Source: Nocardia rosealba
GTDB lineage: Bacteria > Actinomycetota > Actinomycetes > Mycobacteriales > Mycobacteriaceae
Direction: 5' to 3'
Length of the DNA: 64,000 nucleotides
Assembly (NCBI RefSeq): GCF_020216065.1
Contig: NZ_JAIWNA010000007.1
Coordinates: forward strand, 270,247 to 334,246
Positions 1 through 9,267 of this stretch are shown here, one piece after another; position 1 is the first letter of the stretch; every line of letters starts with the position of its first letter. Made by a program: the position numbers and the translations under genes. A model generated the notes under the pieces. That model ran no database searches and was not told where the DNA came from. It saw only the letters and a list, made by a program, of their open reading frames with translations.

Positions 1-8
1 TCTGAAAT

Positions 9-311
9 ATGTCTCTTACCAACCTCGGTGGCGGCTCGGGCGACTACGGTGTCGACGAAGGCGGCATCAACAATGTCGTGAGCCGGATGGAGGACGCGAT
101 CTCCACGCTCAAGACCTCCATCAACCAGATCGACGACTCCGTGCAGGCCGTCGCCGCCGGCTGGTCGGGTGAAGCGCACGGTCAGTTCAAGACCGCCGCC
201 ACCGAATGGCACGACGAGGTCACCCGGCTCAACGAGAAGCTGGACCGCCTGTCGCAGGCCGTCACCTCCGGCAAGCAGACGATCGTCGCCTCCGACCAAG
301 AGGGCCTGTAG
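9..311 (+). CDS. WXG100 (Esx) secreted protein, ESX locus 1
   Basis: This 100-residue protein has the size and helix-turn-helix pattern of WXG100 proteins. The turn motif W-S-G sits near residue 53, in AGWSGEAHGQF, between two amphipathic helices. The family forms antiparallel heterodimers that are exported through the ESX channel, and the partner is most likely the next gene, 44 bp downstream. The start ATG lies only 8 bases into the window, so the ribosome binding site and promoter cannot be judged. No canonical YxxxD/E export signal is obvious at the C-terminus. The closest counterpart here is the product at 38926-39222, which also opens the esx pair of its locus. Orthology to a particular mycobacterial Esx protein cannot be assigned. 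Confidence 0.93.
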   Translation: MSLTNLGGGSGDYGVDEGGINNVVSRMEDAISTLKTSINQIDDSVQAVAAGWSGEAHGQFKTAATEWHDEVTRLNEKLDRLSQAVTSGKQTIVASDQEGL

Positions 312-355
312 CCCTCCGCGCTGAGTAGCCGTTCACGACAGACAAGGAACAGATC

Positions 356-649
356 ATGACGATTCAGTACAACTCGCCGAAGATCACCGAAATGGTCTCG
401 GACCTCAACAACTACGGCTCCAACATGCGGGCCCAGATCGAAGAGCTCAACGGCGCCGCCAACGCGTTCCGGGAGAGCCTGCACGGTCAGTCGGCTGTGG
501 AGAACTTCAACGCCGCGCACACCAACGTCACCAACGAGCTCGACGACACCCTCGTCAAGCTCGACAACCTCGGCAAGAAGGTGGAGAACGCACTGGGTCG
601 CGCCATCGAGGCCGACGGCAAGGTCGGCGACGGCTTCGCCGACTTCTGA
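356..649 (+). CDS. WXG100-like Esx partner without canonical WXG motif
   Basis: This 97-residue helical protein is encoded directly after the first esx gene, in the same orientation and with a good purine-rich site (aaggaacag) before the ATG. Size, position and helix pattern mark it as the second member of the Esx pair. The expected W-x-G turn reads L-H-G in RESLHGQSAVENF, so the tryptophan is replaced. The C-terminus ends in VGDGFADF, comparable to VGDWFIQ in the locus 2 partner (39250-39561), which supports homology between the second genes of both pairs. Known biology of the family suggests a heterodimer with the upstream protein, recognised by EccC. Loss of tryptophan in one partner is tolerated in some families. 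Confidence 0.88.
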   Translation: MTIQYNSPKITEMVSDLNNYGSNMRAQIEELNGAANAFRESLHGQSAVENFNAAHTNVTNELDDTLVKLDNLGKKVENALGRAIEADGKVGDGFADF

Positions 650-777
650 GCTGTTCCGCCTCCCCGGGTCTTTTGGCCAGACTCAGGTGCGGTGGGAGTT
701 GTTGACGCGGCAAGACTTTGGGTGATGGGAGCGTTAGCCCGTTCCCGGTGAGTTACCCATGTTCTTGCCAGATCAGT

Positions 778-810
778 CGAACGGCCCGACGGATTGTGTC
801 GGGCCGTTCG
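778..810. terminator. Perfect 13-bp hairpin between esx pair and eccE
   Basis: The arms CGAACGGCCCGAC (778-790) and GTCGGGCCGTTCG (798-810) are exact inverted repeats around a 7-base loop. The hairpin lies between the plus-strand esx genes and the 3' end of minus-strand eccE, so it can act as a bidirectional terminator. There is no long T-run, as is common in actinobacteria. Confidence 0.75.
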
Positions 811-821
811 TCGTTCGGTGG

Positions 822-2636
822 CTAGCGGGCGGCTAGGGATTCGCCGATGTAGTGCATTTCTTCCGGGGTGGTCACCATGTTCACCGTCGCTGTCGCGGCT
901 GGTGTGCGGACCGTGATCCGGTTGGGTGCGGAGGGATCCTGGATGAGGGTGACGTCGGCGTCGATCGCACCGCTCTGCTCGTGCGGTGCGCGCACGTGGA
1001 CGATGGTGGCGCCACCGGCATGGGTGGTCGGTTCGATGCCGTCGAACACCAGCACCGTCGTGCTCGGGTAGGGCGCGGCGGGCGTCGGCGGCGGGCCGGG
1101 CGGGTGGTAGCTGGCGCCCGCGGAGCGTGGTGCGAGTGAAAGCACCTGCGGTGCGTTGAGATTGGCCATCATGGAATGCCAGGCCTCCGGGCGGGCGGTG
1201 TGCACGATGGCGTGCGCACCGAGCGCGGTGGCGCGCAGGATCACCTGCTGAGCCAGATCGAGATTGCCGATCACCTCGAGATGGCGGGTGCCGTCACCGA
1301 TGAGCGACACCGCGATGCCCTGGCCGCGTTCGTCGGCGCCGATCAGCTGCCCGCAGCCCGCTGTCGGCACCGCGATGTCGGTGAGGGCGGTCAGCGTCCC
1401 GCGGTAGCCCTCGCCGTCGGACCAGCGGCCCAGCGATGCCACCGGGAGGGTGTCGAGCAGGGTGCGCAGGTGCCCACCGGTGATGTCGCGCAGACCCCGG
1501 ATCGGGATGTCGGTGGGCTCGACCAGGGTGTCGAAGCGCACCACCGCGTTGAGCACCACGGTGCCCGCGTGATCGCTGCGCTGGTCATGGCGCGGTGCAC
1601 CCGGGCGAAGCCGCAGCGTGAGCGTGGTCGACAGGCTCGGCACCGCCCAGATATCGGCCAGCCCGCGCGGCGTGATGAGTTCGGCGCCCACCTGATAGTG
1701 CGTCAGGCAGCGGCTCGGCGTGGTGAGCGCGGTCGGCGTCTCCTCGAGCTGATCGATCTCGAAACCGTGGGTGAGTTGCCGCACCGCGCTGTTCATCTCG
1801 GACGAGGTGAGCACGGAGGCGGCGATATCGCGGGCCGCCAGCCGGTTCGCCACCCGCCGCGTGGCGATGATCGCGGTGCGCAGCGCGCCCTCGGCGCCGC
1901 CGCCCCGCTTGTCGACGGCTTCGGCATTGGTCAGTGGGTCCATCCGCAGCACCAGCCACAGGGTCCGGTGCGCGACGGCGGGCAGCGGGCCGAGGATGCG
2001 GTCGTAGAGATAGGACGCCACACCGGTACCCGCCGTGCGCGCGCCCGTTGACACCACGTCGATACCCGCGAGGGTGATGTCGAATTGATCGAGGCAGCGC
2101 GCGATCTCGGTGAGCGGCAGCAGCTGGTCGGTGCTGAGCGAACCGTGCCGCAGCAGCGTCAACGTGTCCGGCGGCGGGTCGATCCGCAGCATGGTCAGCA
2201 GCAGGTCGCCGTCCCAGCGCACTCCGCAGTTGCCGCCGTCGGCCAGGGGGACATCGAACGCGGGCGCCTGGGCGAGTCGTTCGGTGGCGCCCCGGCCACG
2301 CCGCCGCCCGAACCCGACCGCCATCCGGCCGGCCAGCGTCGTCCGGCGCACAGGAACCAGGCCGATGAGCACGATCAGCGCACCCGCGCCGACCGAACCC
2401 CACACCGAGTCCGAAAGCGCCAGCACCACCCAGGCCACCGCCGCGGCGACCAGCACGACACCGACCACCGCCCGCAGCGGGAAGATCCGGAACAACCAGA
2501 ACTCGGGATCGCGCAGAGTGTCGTACGGCGACAACGGCTTTCGCTGCGCTGGGTCCTGCTCCCCGGCCTGATCCCGTTCCCGCTCGGGAAGGGTTGCGGC
2601 GCCGGTTCTCCGGCCGTTCATCGTGTCGTTCCCCAT
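822..2636 (-). CDS. eccE: EccE, ESX membrane component, locus 1
   Basis: This 604-residue protein has two adjacent hydrophobic segments at about residues 48-90, after a charged N-terminus, followed by a long soluble domain. It aligns throughout with the product at 41229-42992. Shared blocks include EFWLFR near the N-terminus, the VPLxDGG...GVRWDG stretch, PPDTLTLL, GSLSTDQ and the ILGPLPA region. This is the architecture of EccE, the peripheral subunit of the ESX inner-membrane complex. The start is placed at the ATG for MGNDTMNGRR; further upstream the reading overlaps the eccB start and has no sensible N-terminus. The gene is divergent from eccB across about 105 bp, and its stop faces the hairpin at 778-810. 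Confidence 0.9.
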   Translation of the reverse strand: MGNDTMNGRRTGAATLPERERDQAGEQDPAQRKPLSPYDTLRDPEFWLFRIFPLRAVVGVVLVAAAVAWVVLALSDSVWGSVGAGALIVLIGLVPVRRTTLAGRMAVGFGRRRGRGATERLAQAPAFDVPLADGGNCGVRWDGDLLLTMLRIDPPPDTLTLLRHGSLSTDQLLPLTEIARCLDQFDITLAGIDVVSTGARTAGTGVASYLYDRILGPLPAVAHRTLWLVLRMDPLTNAEAVDKRGGGAEGALRTAIIATRRVANRLAARDIAASVLTSSEMNSAVRQLTHGFEIDQLEETPTALTTPSRCLTHYQVGAELITPRGLADIWAVPSLSTTLTLRLRPGAPRHDQRSDHAGTVVLNAVVRFDTLVEPTDIPIRGLRDITGGHLRTLLDTLPVASLGRWSDGEGYRGTLTALTDIAVPTAGCGQLIGADERGQGIAVSLIGDGTRHLEVIGNLDLAQQVILRATALGAHAIVHTARPEAWHSMMANLNAPQVLSLAPRSAGASYHPPGPPPTPAAPYPSTTVLVFDGIEPTTHAGGATIVHVRAPHEQSGAIDADVTLIQDPSAPNRITVRTPAATATVNMVTTPEEMHYIGESLAAR

Positions 2637-2741
2637 CGTTGTCCCAGCTCGGCGTGCGTTCGAAAGTTGGTTCAGGGCAATGTCGGATTTAAGGTACCGT
2701 GTCGGCTGAGATGGTGATGGATAGCTCGATGGAGGGGCCGA

Positions 2742-4253
2742 GTGCCGGCACAGCTCACAACCCGCGCCCAGGTCAACGGCTACCGCTTCCTGCTGCGTCG
2801 TCTCGACCACGCGCTGGTGCGCCGAGACGTCCGGATGCTGCACGATCCGATGCGTTCGCAGGTTCGCTCACTCTGGGTGGGGGCGGCGCTCGGCCTGCTG
2901 GTCGTCGCCGGTGCGGCGATCCTGGGATTCCTGCGACCACAGGGCGCGATCGGTGACAACCTGATCGTGTCGGGCAAGGATTCCGGTGCCCTGTACGTGG
3001 TCCGCCATACCGCCGAAGGCGACAAGGTGCTGCACCCGGTGCTCAACCTGGCCTCCGCGCGGCTCATCACCCAGAGCAACGCCGAACCACACGCGGTGAA
3101 GGACAGCAAACTCAACGATCTGCCGCGCGGTCCGCTGCTCGGCATCCCCGGTGCGCCGAGCGCGCTGCCGGGCTCCGGTCAGGGCGACAGCTCCACCTGG
3201 TCGCTGTGCGAGACCATCCAGCTGTCCCAGGGCGGCAGTGCGGCATCGGCGAGCGGTGCGACAACCGCCGTCGTCGCGGGCAAACCGGAACTGGGCGAGC
3301 GCATCCGCACCGCCGACCCCGCCGCCGCCCTGTTCGTGCGCCACGAGAACAAGACCTACCTCGTCTACGACGGCAAACACGCCGCGGTCGACCCGGATGA
3401 CAAGGTGCTGGCGCGCTCGCTCGGGCTGTCCGCGCATCGGCCACGCCCGATCGGTCCCGGTCTGCTCGGCGCGACCGCCGAAGTGCCCCCGCTCGCGCCG
3501 CCGGTCATCCCGAACGCGGGTCAGCCGGGCCCCGGCCCGCTGTCCAAGATCCCGGTGGGCGGTGTGGTCGAGGTGGCCAGTTCCGACCGTACGGCGAAGG
3601 CCGAGACGTATGTGGTGCTGGCCGACGGTGTGCAGCCGGTGAGCCCGTTCACCGCGCGGGTCATCCGCAATGCCGATTCCCATGGGCTGAGCGAGATTCC
3701 GACCCTGCCGCCGGACGTGCTCCACGAGGTCGCCGTGGTGCGTACGCTGCCCGTCGACGACTTCCCGGAGCAGACACCGGAGATCCTGGCCGCCGAGGAC
3801 GCGCCCGTCGCGTGCGTCTCCTGGACCAAGACACCGGGAACGAGTCCGGCGCAACGCAAGTCGGAGGCGGGCGACGGCCCCAACGAACGCGCGGTTGTCT
3901 CGCTGCTGGCAGGCACCCGCCTGCCCATCCCGGAATCGGCCAAGGTCGTGGAACTGTCGACCGGCGACGGCACCGGCGACCGGGTCGACGGGGTCTACGT
4001 GCCGCCGGGCACCGGCGAATTCATCCAGGTGACCGGCATGGAGCCGGGCAGCCCGCGGCGGGGGAGCCTGTTCTACGTCGGCGACAACGGTGTGCGCTAC
4101 GGCGTACCCGATGCAGCGGTGGCGACCGCGATCGGCCTGGGCAGCAACCCGCGGCTCGCGCCGTGGTCGGTCATCGGCCAGCTGGTTCCGGGCCCGACGC
4201 TCTCGCCCACCGAAGCGCTGGCGTCCTACGACTCGCTACCGTCGGGACGCTGA
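2742..4253 (+). CDS. eccB: EccB, ESX membrane component, locus 1
   Basis: This 503-residue protein opens with the typical EccB N-terminus (PAQLTTRAQVNGYRFLLRR), followed by a single transmembrane helix at about residues 46-65 and a large extracytoplasmic repeat domain. The motifs GALYVV, LHPVLNLASARLI and the C-terminal VGDNGVRYGVP block recur in the copy at 39660-41159. EccB anchors the periplasmic part of the ESX channel. The start is a GTG preceded by GGAGG six bases upstream. The gene is divergent from eccE and is followed by a hairpin at 4263-4290. A paired cysteine is visible around SLCETIQL, with another at DAPVACVSW, as in the second copy. Confidence 0.94.
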   Translation: MPAQLTTRAQVNGYRFLLRRLDHALVRRDVRMLHDPMRSQVRSLWVGAALGLLVVAGAAILGFLRPQGAIGDNLIVSGKDSGALYVVRHTAEGDKVLHPVLNLASARLITQSNAEPHAVKDSKLNDLPRGPLLGIPGAPSALPGSGQGDSSTWSLCETIQLSQGGSAASASGATTAVVAGKPELGERIRTADPAAALFVRHENKTYLVYDGKHAAVDPDDKVLARSLGLSAHRPRPIGPGLLGATAEVPPLAPPVIPNAGQPGPGPLSKIPVGGVVEVASSDRTAKAETYVVLADGVQPVSPFTARVIRNADSHGLSEIPTLPPDVLHEVAVVRTLPVDDFPEQTPEILAAEDAPVACVSWTKTPGTSPAQRKSEAGDGPNERAVVSLLAGTRLPIPESAKVVELSTGDGTGDRVDGVYVPPGTGEFIQVTGMEPGSPRRGSLFYVGDNGVRYGVPDAAVATAIGLGSNPRLAPWSVIGQLVPGPTLSPTEALASYDSLPSGR

Positions 4254-4262
4254 AACGAGAAA

Positions 4263-4290
4263 GGGCCGGACGCTTGTCGCGTCCGGCGCC
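4263..4290. terminator. GC-rich hairpin between convergent eccB and eccA
   Basis: The 9-bp arms GCCGGACGC (4265-4273) and GCGTCCGGC (4279-4287) surround a 5-base loop. The flanking GGG and CCC extend the stem with one bulge. It sits between the 3' ends of eccB (+) and eccA (-) and is a likely shared terminator. Confidence 0.72.
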
Positions 4291-4304
4291 CTCGGTTTCG
4301 CCTG

Positions 4305-6137
4305 TCAGGCAGGCCAATTCACATTCAGCGTGCTCAGCAGGCTGGTGAGCGCGGTGCGCATATCCGGTTCCTCGATGCGCATGAGCACCGACTCGTCCAC
4401 CGCCGACAGGTCGATCGAATCGTCGTTGGCCAGCCGAAACTCGCGCTCCTCCTCGGCCGCCTCGATGACATTGCGGATGAAGCGGCCGTTACCGGCGAGG
4501 TCGACGCCGCGGCGCGGCTGCCCGCTCTGGTCGGTGCTCTCCTGGGCGTAGAGGTGCGCGCAGGCCTCGACGAGCAGCGCGGCGGCGTCGTCGGAGAGCT
4601 GCGAGTCGCGCTTCTTCGCGATCACCTGCCCGATCTGGCCGAGCTCTTCGGGCGTGTAGGACGGGAACTGCAGGCGCTTGGAGAACCGTGATGCCAGGCC
4701 GTCGTTGGCGGCCAGCAGGCGGTCGATCTCACCGTCGTAGCCGGCGATGATCACCACCAGGCGGTCGCGGTCGTTCTCCATCCTGGCCAGCAGGGTGTCG
4801 ACGGCTTCGCGGCCGAAGGCGTCACCGCCGGACAGGCCGGTCTGGATCAGCGTGTAGGCCTCGTCGATGAACAGCACACCGTCCATGGCCGTGTCGATCA
4901 GCTTCTCGGTCTTGATGGCGGTGCCGCCGAGGTTCTGGCTCACGAAGTCCACACGTTTGGCCTCTACCACCTTGTCGGTCTTCAACAGGCCGACACCGCA
5001 GTAGATCTTGGCGACCACGCGGGCGATGGTCGTCTTACCCGTTCCCGGCGGGCCGGTGAAGGCCAGGTGCTGACCGCGGGCCGCCGAGGCGAGGCCCTTC
5101 TCGGCCCGGATCTTGGCCAGCTGTGCCGACGACTGCAACTTGGCCACCTGGGTTTTCACCGAGACGAGGCCGATCTGGTTGTCGAGTTCGGCGCGCGCCT
5201 CGGCGAGCACCCGCTTGGCTCGGTCCTCGGTCTCGGCCTGTTCGATCGCCTGCAGCGACGGCGCGGTCGCGGGATCCCACTTGTCGGTGCGAGCATCGAT
5301 GGACTCGCGGGTGGTGACGGTGATCCGGTAGGTGCGGTCGCGCATCGCGGCGGTATTGGCGCTGAAATCCGGTGCCTGCGAATACACCTTCTCGAACAGC
5401 GCCTGCGCCTCGTCCTCGCTGCCGGTCTCACGCAAGCACAGCCCGCGGCAGAACATGGCGGTGGAGCGGGCCATCGGGATCGGCCCCCGCTCGGCGGCCT
5501 CCATGCGGCGGATGGCCTCACCGAACAGCCCGAGCTGCGCACACGCGGTGCCGACCATCACGTGCGCGCCCGCCGCCAGATACGGGTCGTCCCACTCGGC
5601 CGAACCGGCGAGCACCGTCATCACGTCGGGCCAGCGCTGAGTGTTGTAGTGCAGCACGCCACGGATGTAGGCGCTGATCCGGTTGTCGACATCTTTGTCC
5701 GGGTCCGAAAGCAGCGTGGCGCGATGGGCGGCGAGGTCGTCGAGCGTGCGCTCGGCCTCGTCGTACTCCTTCTCCGCGATCAGATGCGCGGCCCAGGCCA
5801 GCGCGACCTCGGTGTAACTCGCCAGCGGATAGTCGATGTAGAGGCCGGGCAGGAAGCGGCCCGCCAGCGCGCGCGGCGGCAACCCGAGCCGGCGCTGCTC
5901 GCGGTACAGACTGGTGCCCGCGGTCTTGTACAGGTTGAACAGGACGTCCTTGGTCACCTCGCCCGCGGCGGCACGGCCGAGCCAGGCGTCGCACATCGTC
6001 GGATCCCACTCGGTCGCGCGCTGGAACGCGAGTTTCGCGTATTCCAGATCGCGCTCGGATTCCTGTCCCTCGATGGACAGACCCAACGACAGGATTCCGG
6101 CGTCGAAGGCACGCTGAGCTTGGCGATTGCCGGTCAT
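4305..6137 (-). CDS. eccA: EccA, AAA+ ATPase of ESX system, locus 1
   Basis: This 610-residue protein has an N-terminal TPR-like helical half (residues about 1-290) and a C-terminal CbxX/CfqX-type AAA+ domain. The Walker A motif GPPGTGKTT is at about residue 362, with Walker B in VLFIDEAYTL and a sensor/arginine region in GLASRFSKRL. This is the EccA architecture: a cytosolic ATPase thought to act on ESX substrates or their EspG chaperones. The start is set at the ATG for MTGNRQAQRAFDAG because the locus 2 copy begins MADIRQAQRAFDAG. An in-frame GTG at 6185 would add 16 residues but lacks a clear ribosome binding site. The gene is divergent from eccD across about 240 bp and convergent with eccB. 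Confidence 0.94.
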   Translation of the reverse strand: MTGNRQAQRAFDAGILSLGLSIEGQESERDLEYAKLAFQRATEWDPTMCDAWLGRAAAGEVTKDVLFNLYKTAGTSLYREQRRLGLPPRALAGRFLPGLYIDYPLASYTEVALAWAAHLIAEKEYDEAERTLDDLAAHRATLLSDPDKDVDNRISAYIRGVLHYNTQRWPDVMTVLAGSAEWDDPYLAAGAHVMVGTACAQLGLFGEAIRRMEAAERGPIPMARSTAMFCRGLCLRETGSEDEAQALFEKVYSQAPDFSANTAAMRDRTYRITVTTRESIDARTDKWDPATAPSLQAIEQAETEDRAKRVLAEARAELDNQIGLVSVKTQVAKLQSSAQLAKIRAEKGLASAARGQHLAFTGPPGTGKTTIARVVAKIYCGVGLLKTDKVVEAKRVDFVSQNLGGTAIKTEKLIDTAMDGVLFIDEAYTLIQTGLSGGDAFGREAVDTLLARMENDRDRLVVIIAGYDGEIDRLLAANDGLASRFSKRLQFPSYTPEELGQIGQVIAKKRDSQLSDDAAALLVEACAHLYAQESTDQSGQPRRGVDLAGNGRFIRNVIEAAEEEREFRLANDDSIDLSAVDESVLMRIEEPDMRTALTSLLSTLNVNWPA

Positions 6138-6379
6138 TTCTGTCGAGTCCCCGAAGTCTTGGTGTGTGGTTTCTGCGCTGTTCACTTATTACCCAGACTA
6201 CCGATCGCGGGGGTCTGGTCTGTCCGTTACATTAGGTTCAGCTGCCGAGAGGTTGCAACGCAAACTGTCTTCTACGTGTGAGAGTTCTTGGCTGGTGTCA
6301 GAGTTGTTCACTCAGGGGGTGTTCCGCCGCGTGCGGTGTTTCGGGATCGAACGGGTGAACGGCAACTCGTGGTCGGCGG

Positions 6380-7861
6380 GTGCGAACCGTGATTGACGCA
6401 CCAGCGGCGAATCAACGTTCACTCGAGCCGGATCTGTGCCGGGTATCGGTGATCGGTGGCAACACTCAGGTGGACGTCGGTCTGCCCGTGACGGTTCCGA
6501 TCGCGGGGTTCATCGGCGATCTCGTCGAACTGATCGAGTCGCGCAACCCCGACCCCACCGATTCCGAGGACGAACCCGGCGCCTTACGCGCCAAGCACTG
6601 GACCCTCGCCCGGATCGGCCGCGACGCCATCCCACCGAGCCGCACGCTCACCGAGGCCGATGTCTACGACGGCGAACTGCTTGTGCTCCGGTCGGTTTCG
6701 GCCAAGGAAGCACCAGCGCTGTTCGACGACGTGATCGACGCGGTCTCGCGCCTGACCACCGAGGAGTTCCGGGGCTGGACCGGTGTGTCGGCCCGCTGGC
6801 TCGGCCTGGTCGCGTCCACCCTCACCGTGCTCACCGCGCTGGTGATGTTGGTGATCTCGCGCGGCGAGGGCGATCCGCTCGCCCCGGCCTTCGGGCTCAC
6901 CGGGTTCGGTGTGCTCGCGCTCGCCGTGGCGGGGATCGCGGCGCGCAAGTACGAGGACCGGCTCACCGCCGACTGGCTGTCGCTCGACGCGTTGCTGCTG
7001 TTGTTCGGTGGCGCGGCGCTTTTCGTGCCCGGCACCCTCGGCGGACCACATCTGCTGCTCGGCGCGGCCGTGACGATCGTCGCCGCCGTCGTCGGCCACC
7101 GGGTCACCGGGAGCGGGCTCACCCTGTTCACGGCGGCGGCGTCACTGGGCATCGTCGCGTGTGTCGCGGGCGGTGTGTACCTGATCTGGCATCCCGGCCT
7201 GCCCAAACTCTCGGCGGCACTGTTGTTCGCGGGCATCGCGATCCTGTCGATGGCACCGCGCATGGCCGCGCTGCTCGGCAGGCTTCCGGTGCCGCCGGTG
7301 CCGACCGCGGGCGCCGCGATCGACCCGGCCGACCACGAACCGCGCCCGACCATCGAGGGCATCGGTGCCATCGGTGCCACCGCGCTGCCGTCGGCCGCAG
7401 GCCTCGGCGAACGGGCGCGCGCGGCCAATCAGTACCAGTCCGGGCTCATCATCGCCTGCGCCGCGACGGCCGCCCTCGGCGCGTTCGGTGCCGCCGACCC
7501 GCTCGGTTCGGCCCGCTGGCAGGGCATCGTGCTGGCGATCGCCACCGCGATCATCCTGTGCCTGCGCGGTCGCTCCTTCGCCGATCTGGTCCAGGCGGCC
7601 ACCCTGATCGCGGGTGGTTGCCTCGCGTTCGTCGCGCTGATCGTGGGAATCGGGCTGAGCGGCGACAACATCGAGCTGTTCGCCATCGGGCTGCTCGCCT
7701 TCGCGGCGGGCACCGTCGGCTTCGGTGTGATCGGGCCGACGATCGAGGTGTCGCCGGTGACCAGGCGCGCCATCGAGATCTTCGAGTACATCCTCATCAT
7801 CGCGCTGATTCCGCTCGTCCTGTGGATCATGGGGGTGTACTCCATGGCCAGGAACATATGA
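6380..7861 (+). CDS. eccD: EccD, ESX transmembrane channel protein, locus 1
   Basis: This 493-residue protein has an N-terminal ubiquitin-like domain (residues about 15-105; LCRVSVIGGNTQVDVGLP and DGELLVLRS) followed by about eleven hydrophobic helices from residue 140 to the C-terminus. That is the EccD plan, the most hydrophobic subunit of the ESX membrane complex. The conserved cytoplasmic loop PVPTAGAAIDPADHEPRPTIEGIG is shared with the copy at 45079-46554. The start is uncertain: GTG at 6380, or GTG at 6389, which has the better-spaced GGCGG upstream. The stop overlaps the mycP start by four bases (ATGA), indicating translational coupling. Confidence 0.95.
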   Translation: MRTVIDAPAANQRSLEPDLCRVSVIGGNTQVDVGLPVTVPIAGFIGDLVELIESRNPDPTDSEDEPGALRAKHWTLARIGRDAIPPSRTLTEADVYDGELLVLRSVSAKEAPALFDDVIDAVSRLTTEEFRGWTGVSARWLGLVASTLTVLTALVMLVISRGEGDPLAPAFGLTGFGVLALAVAGIAARKYEDRLTADWLSLDALLLLFGGAALFVPGTLGGPHLLLGAAVTIVAAVVGHRVTGSGLTLFTAAASLGIVACVAGGVYLIWHPGLPKLSAALLFAGIAILSMAPRMAALLGRLPVPPVPTAGAAIDPADHEPRPTIEGIGAIGATALPSAAGLGERARAANQYQSGLIIACAATAALGAFGAADPLGSARWQGIVLAIATAIILCLRGRSFADLVQAATLIAGGCLAFVALIVGIGLSGDNIELFAIGLLAFAAGTVGFGVIGPTIEVSPVTRRAIEIFEYILIIALIPLVLWIMGVYSMARNI

Positions 7862-9255
7862 CCGGCTCCGGTCGCCGGGCGCTCCGATTCGGGTGTGCCA
7901 CCTTGGTTCTCGGTGCGAGCCTGAGTTTCGCTTCGCCTGCGCAGGCCGTTTCGCCGCCACAGATCGATGCGGGTGCGCTCGGTGCGGCCGCGGGGCTCAG
8001 TGGGCGCCCGGCGCCGCTGGAACCAACCGAACCCTCGGCGCTGTGCAGCGAACCGCTGCTCACCGGGTCGCCGCCCTCGGAACCACCGATCTCCCAGCAG
8101 GTGCTCAACCTGCCGTCTGCCTGGAAGTTCAGCCGTGGCGCGGGGCAGAAGGTGGCGGTGATCGACACCGGCGTGCAACGACATCCGCGCTTACCCGACC
8201 TCCAGCCGGGCGGTGACTACGTCGCCGGCTCCGACGGCACCGAGGACTGCGACGGGCACGGCACCCTCGTCGCGGGCATCATCGCCGCCAAGCCCAGCCC
8301 CGACGACGCCTTCGTCGGGGTGGCACCCGACGCCCAGATCCTGTCCATCCGTCAGCTCAGCCTCGCCTTCGAACCGGTGAACAAACAGGGCGGCCAGGAC
8401 CCCGGCGAGATCAGCAACGACGGCTACGGCAGTGTGCTCACCCTCGCCGCCGCGGTCGTCCGCGCCGTCGACATGGGTGCCACGGTCATCAATATCTCCG
8501 AAGTGGCTTGCAGCCCAGCGGGTTCCGATACCGCCGACGCCTCGTTGGGTGCCGCGGTGAAGTATGCCTACGACCGCAATGTCGTCGTCGTGGCGGCGGC
8601 GGGCAACGTCCAGACCGACGGGGCGTGCAAGGAGCAGAACAAGTCCTCGGGGTGGTCGTCGGTGAGCACCGTCGCCAGCCCCGCCTGGTTCGCGCCCTAC
8701 GTGCTGACGGTCGGCTCGGTGGACGCCGACGGCGGCCCGTCGGAGCTGTCGCTGCGCGGACCGTGGGTGGGCGTCGCCGCGATCGGGCGCAACATCGTCT
8801 CCCTCGACAGCAAACCCGGCGGTACCGGGCTGGTCAACGGCGTGCAGACCACCGAGGGCGTGCGGCCCATCGAAGGCACCAGTTTCGCGGCTCCCTACGT
8901 GGCAGGCCTTGCCGCCCTTGTTCGTTCGCGTTTCCCCGAACTCACCGCGCAACAGGTGATGGACCGCATCACCCGCACCGCGCACGGACCGGGCAACGGT
9001 CGCGACGACGGCATCGGCCACGGCCTGATCGACCCGCTGGCCGCCCTCACCGCGCAGCTGCCCGACCAGCCCGTCGCCGAGGGCGCCGAGGTGCCGCACC
9101 TGGTCGCCGCCCCGGTGCTGCCGCCCGGCCCCGACCCCCGCGCGCGCCGCATCGCCGTGATCGGCACGACCGTGGTACTCGGCGGCCTGCTCATCGGGCT
9201 CGGCCTGGCCTACCCCTACCGACGAAAACGGGCCGAGCTCGACCTCGAGCCGTAA
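7858..9255 (+). CDS. mycP: MycP mycosin, subtilisin-like protease, locus 1
   Basis: This 465-residue protein has a signal peptide (hydrophobic segment with SFASPAQA near residue 30), an S8 protease domain and a C-terminal transmembrane helix followed by a YRRKR basic tail. The catalytic triad is visible: Asp103 in VIDTGV, His134 in DGHGT and Ser342 in GTSFAAPYVAG. The oxyanion Asn lies in AAAGN. Mycosins are membrane-anchored proteases needed for ESX complex stability. The start ATG overlaps the eccD stop by four bases. Although the frame stays open upstream inside eccD, only this ATG gives a signal peptide. A cysteine pair (LCSEP, EDCDGHG) matches the N-terminal extension disulfide pattern of mycosins. 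Confidence 0.96.
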   Translation: MTGSGRRALRFGCATLVLGASLSFASPAQAVSPPQIDAGALGAAAGLSGRPAPLEPTEPSALCSEPLLTGSPPSEPPISQQVLNLPSAWKFSRGAGQKVAVIDTGVQRHPRLPDLQPGGDYVAGSDGTEDCDGHGTLVAGIIAAKPSPDDAFVGVAPDAQILSIRQLSLAFEPVNKQGGQDPGEISNDGYGSVLTLAAAVVRAVDMGATVINISEVACSPAGSDTADASLGAAVKYAYDRNVVVVAAAGNVQTDGACKEQNKSSGWSSVSTVASPAWFAPYVLTVGSVDADGGPSELSLRGPWVGVAAIGRNIVSLDSKPGGTGLVNGVQTTEGVRPIEGTSFAAPYVAGLAALVRSRFPELTAQQVMDRITRTAHGPGNGRDDGIGHGLIDPLAALTAQLPDQPVAEGAEVPHLVAAPVLPPGPDPRARRIAVIGTTVVLGGLLIGLGLAYPYRRKRAELDLEP

Positions 9256-9267
9256 TCGAAAGGAACC

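Noticed and set aside
1176..2051. Plus-strand open frame of 291 codons inside eccE
   Set aside because: Antisense to a well-supported EccE, Arg/Gly-rich, no ribosome binding site and no match in the second locus.
5067..6281. Plus-strand open frame of 404 codons over eccA
   Set aside because: Antisense shadow of eccA. A similar shadow over the second eccA reflects conservation of the real gene.
6436..7857. Open frame upstream of mycP suggesting a 939-residue fusion protein
   Set aside because: It is the out-of-frame reading of eccD. The upstream part is Arg-rich and repetitive, and the ATG at 7858 gives a proper signal peptide and a four-base overlap typical of this operon.
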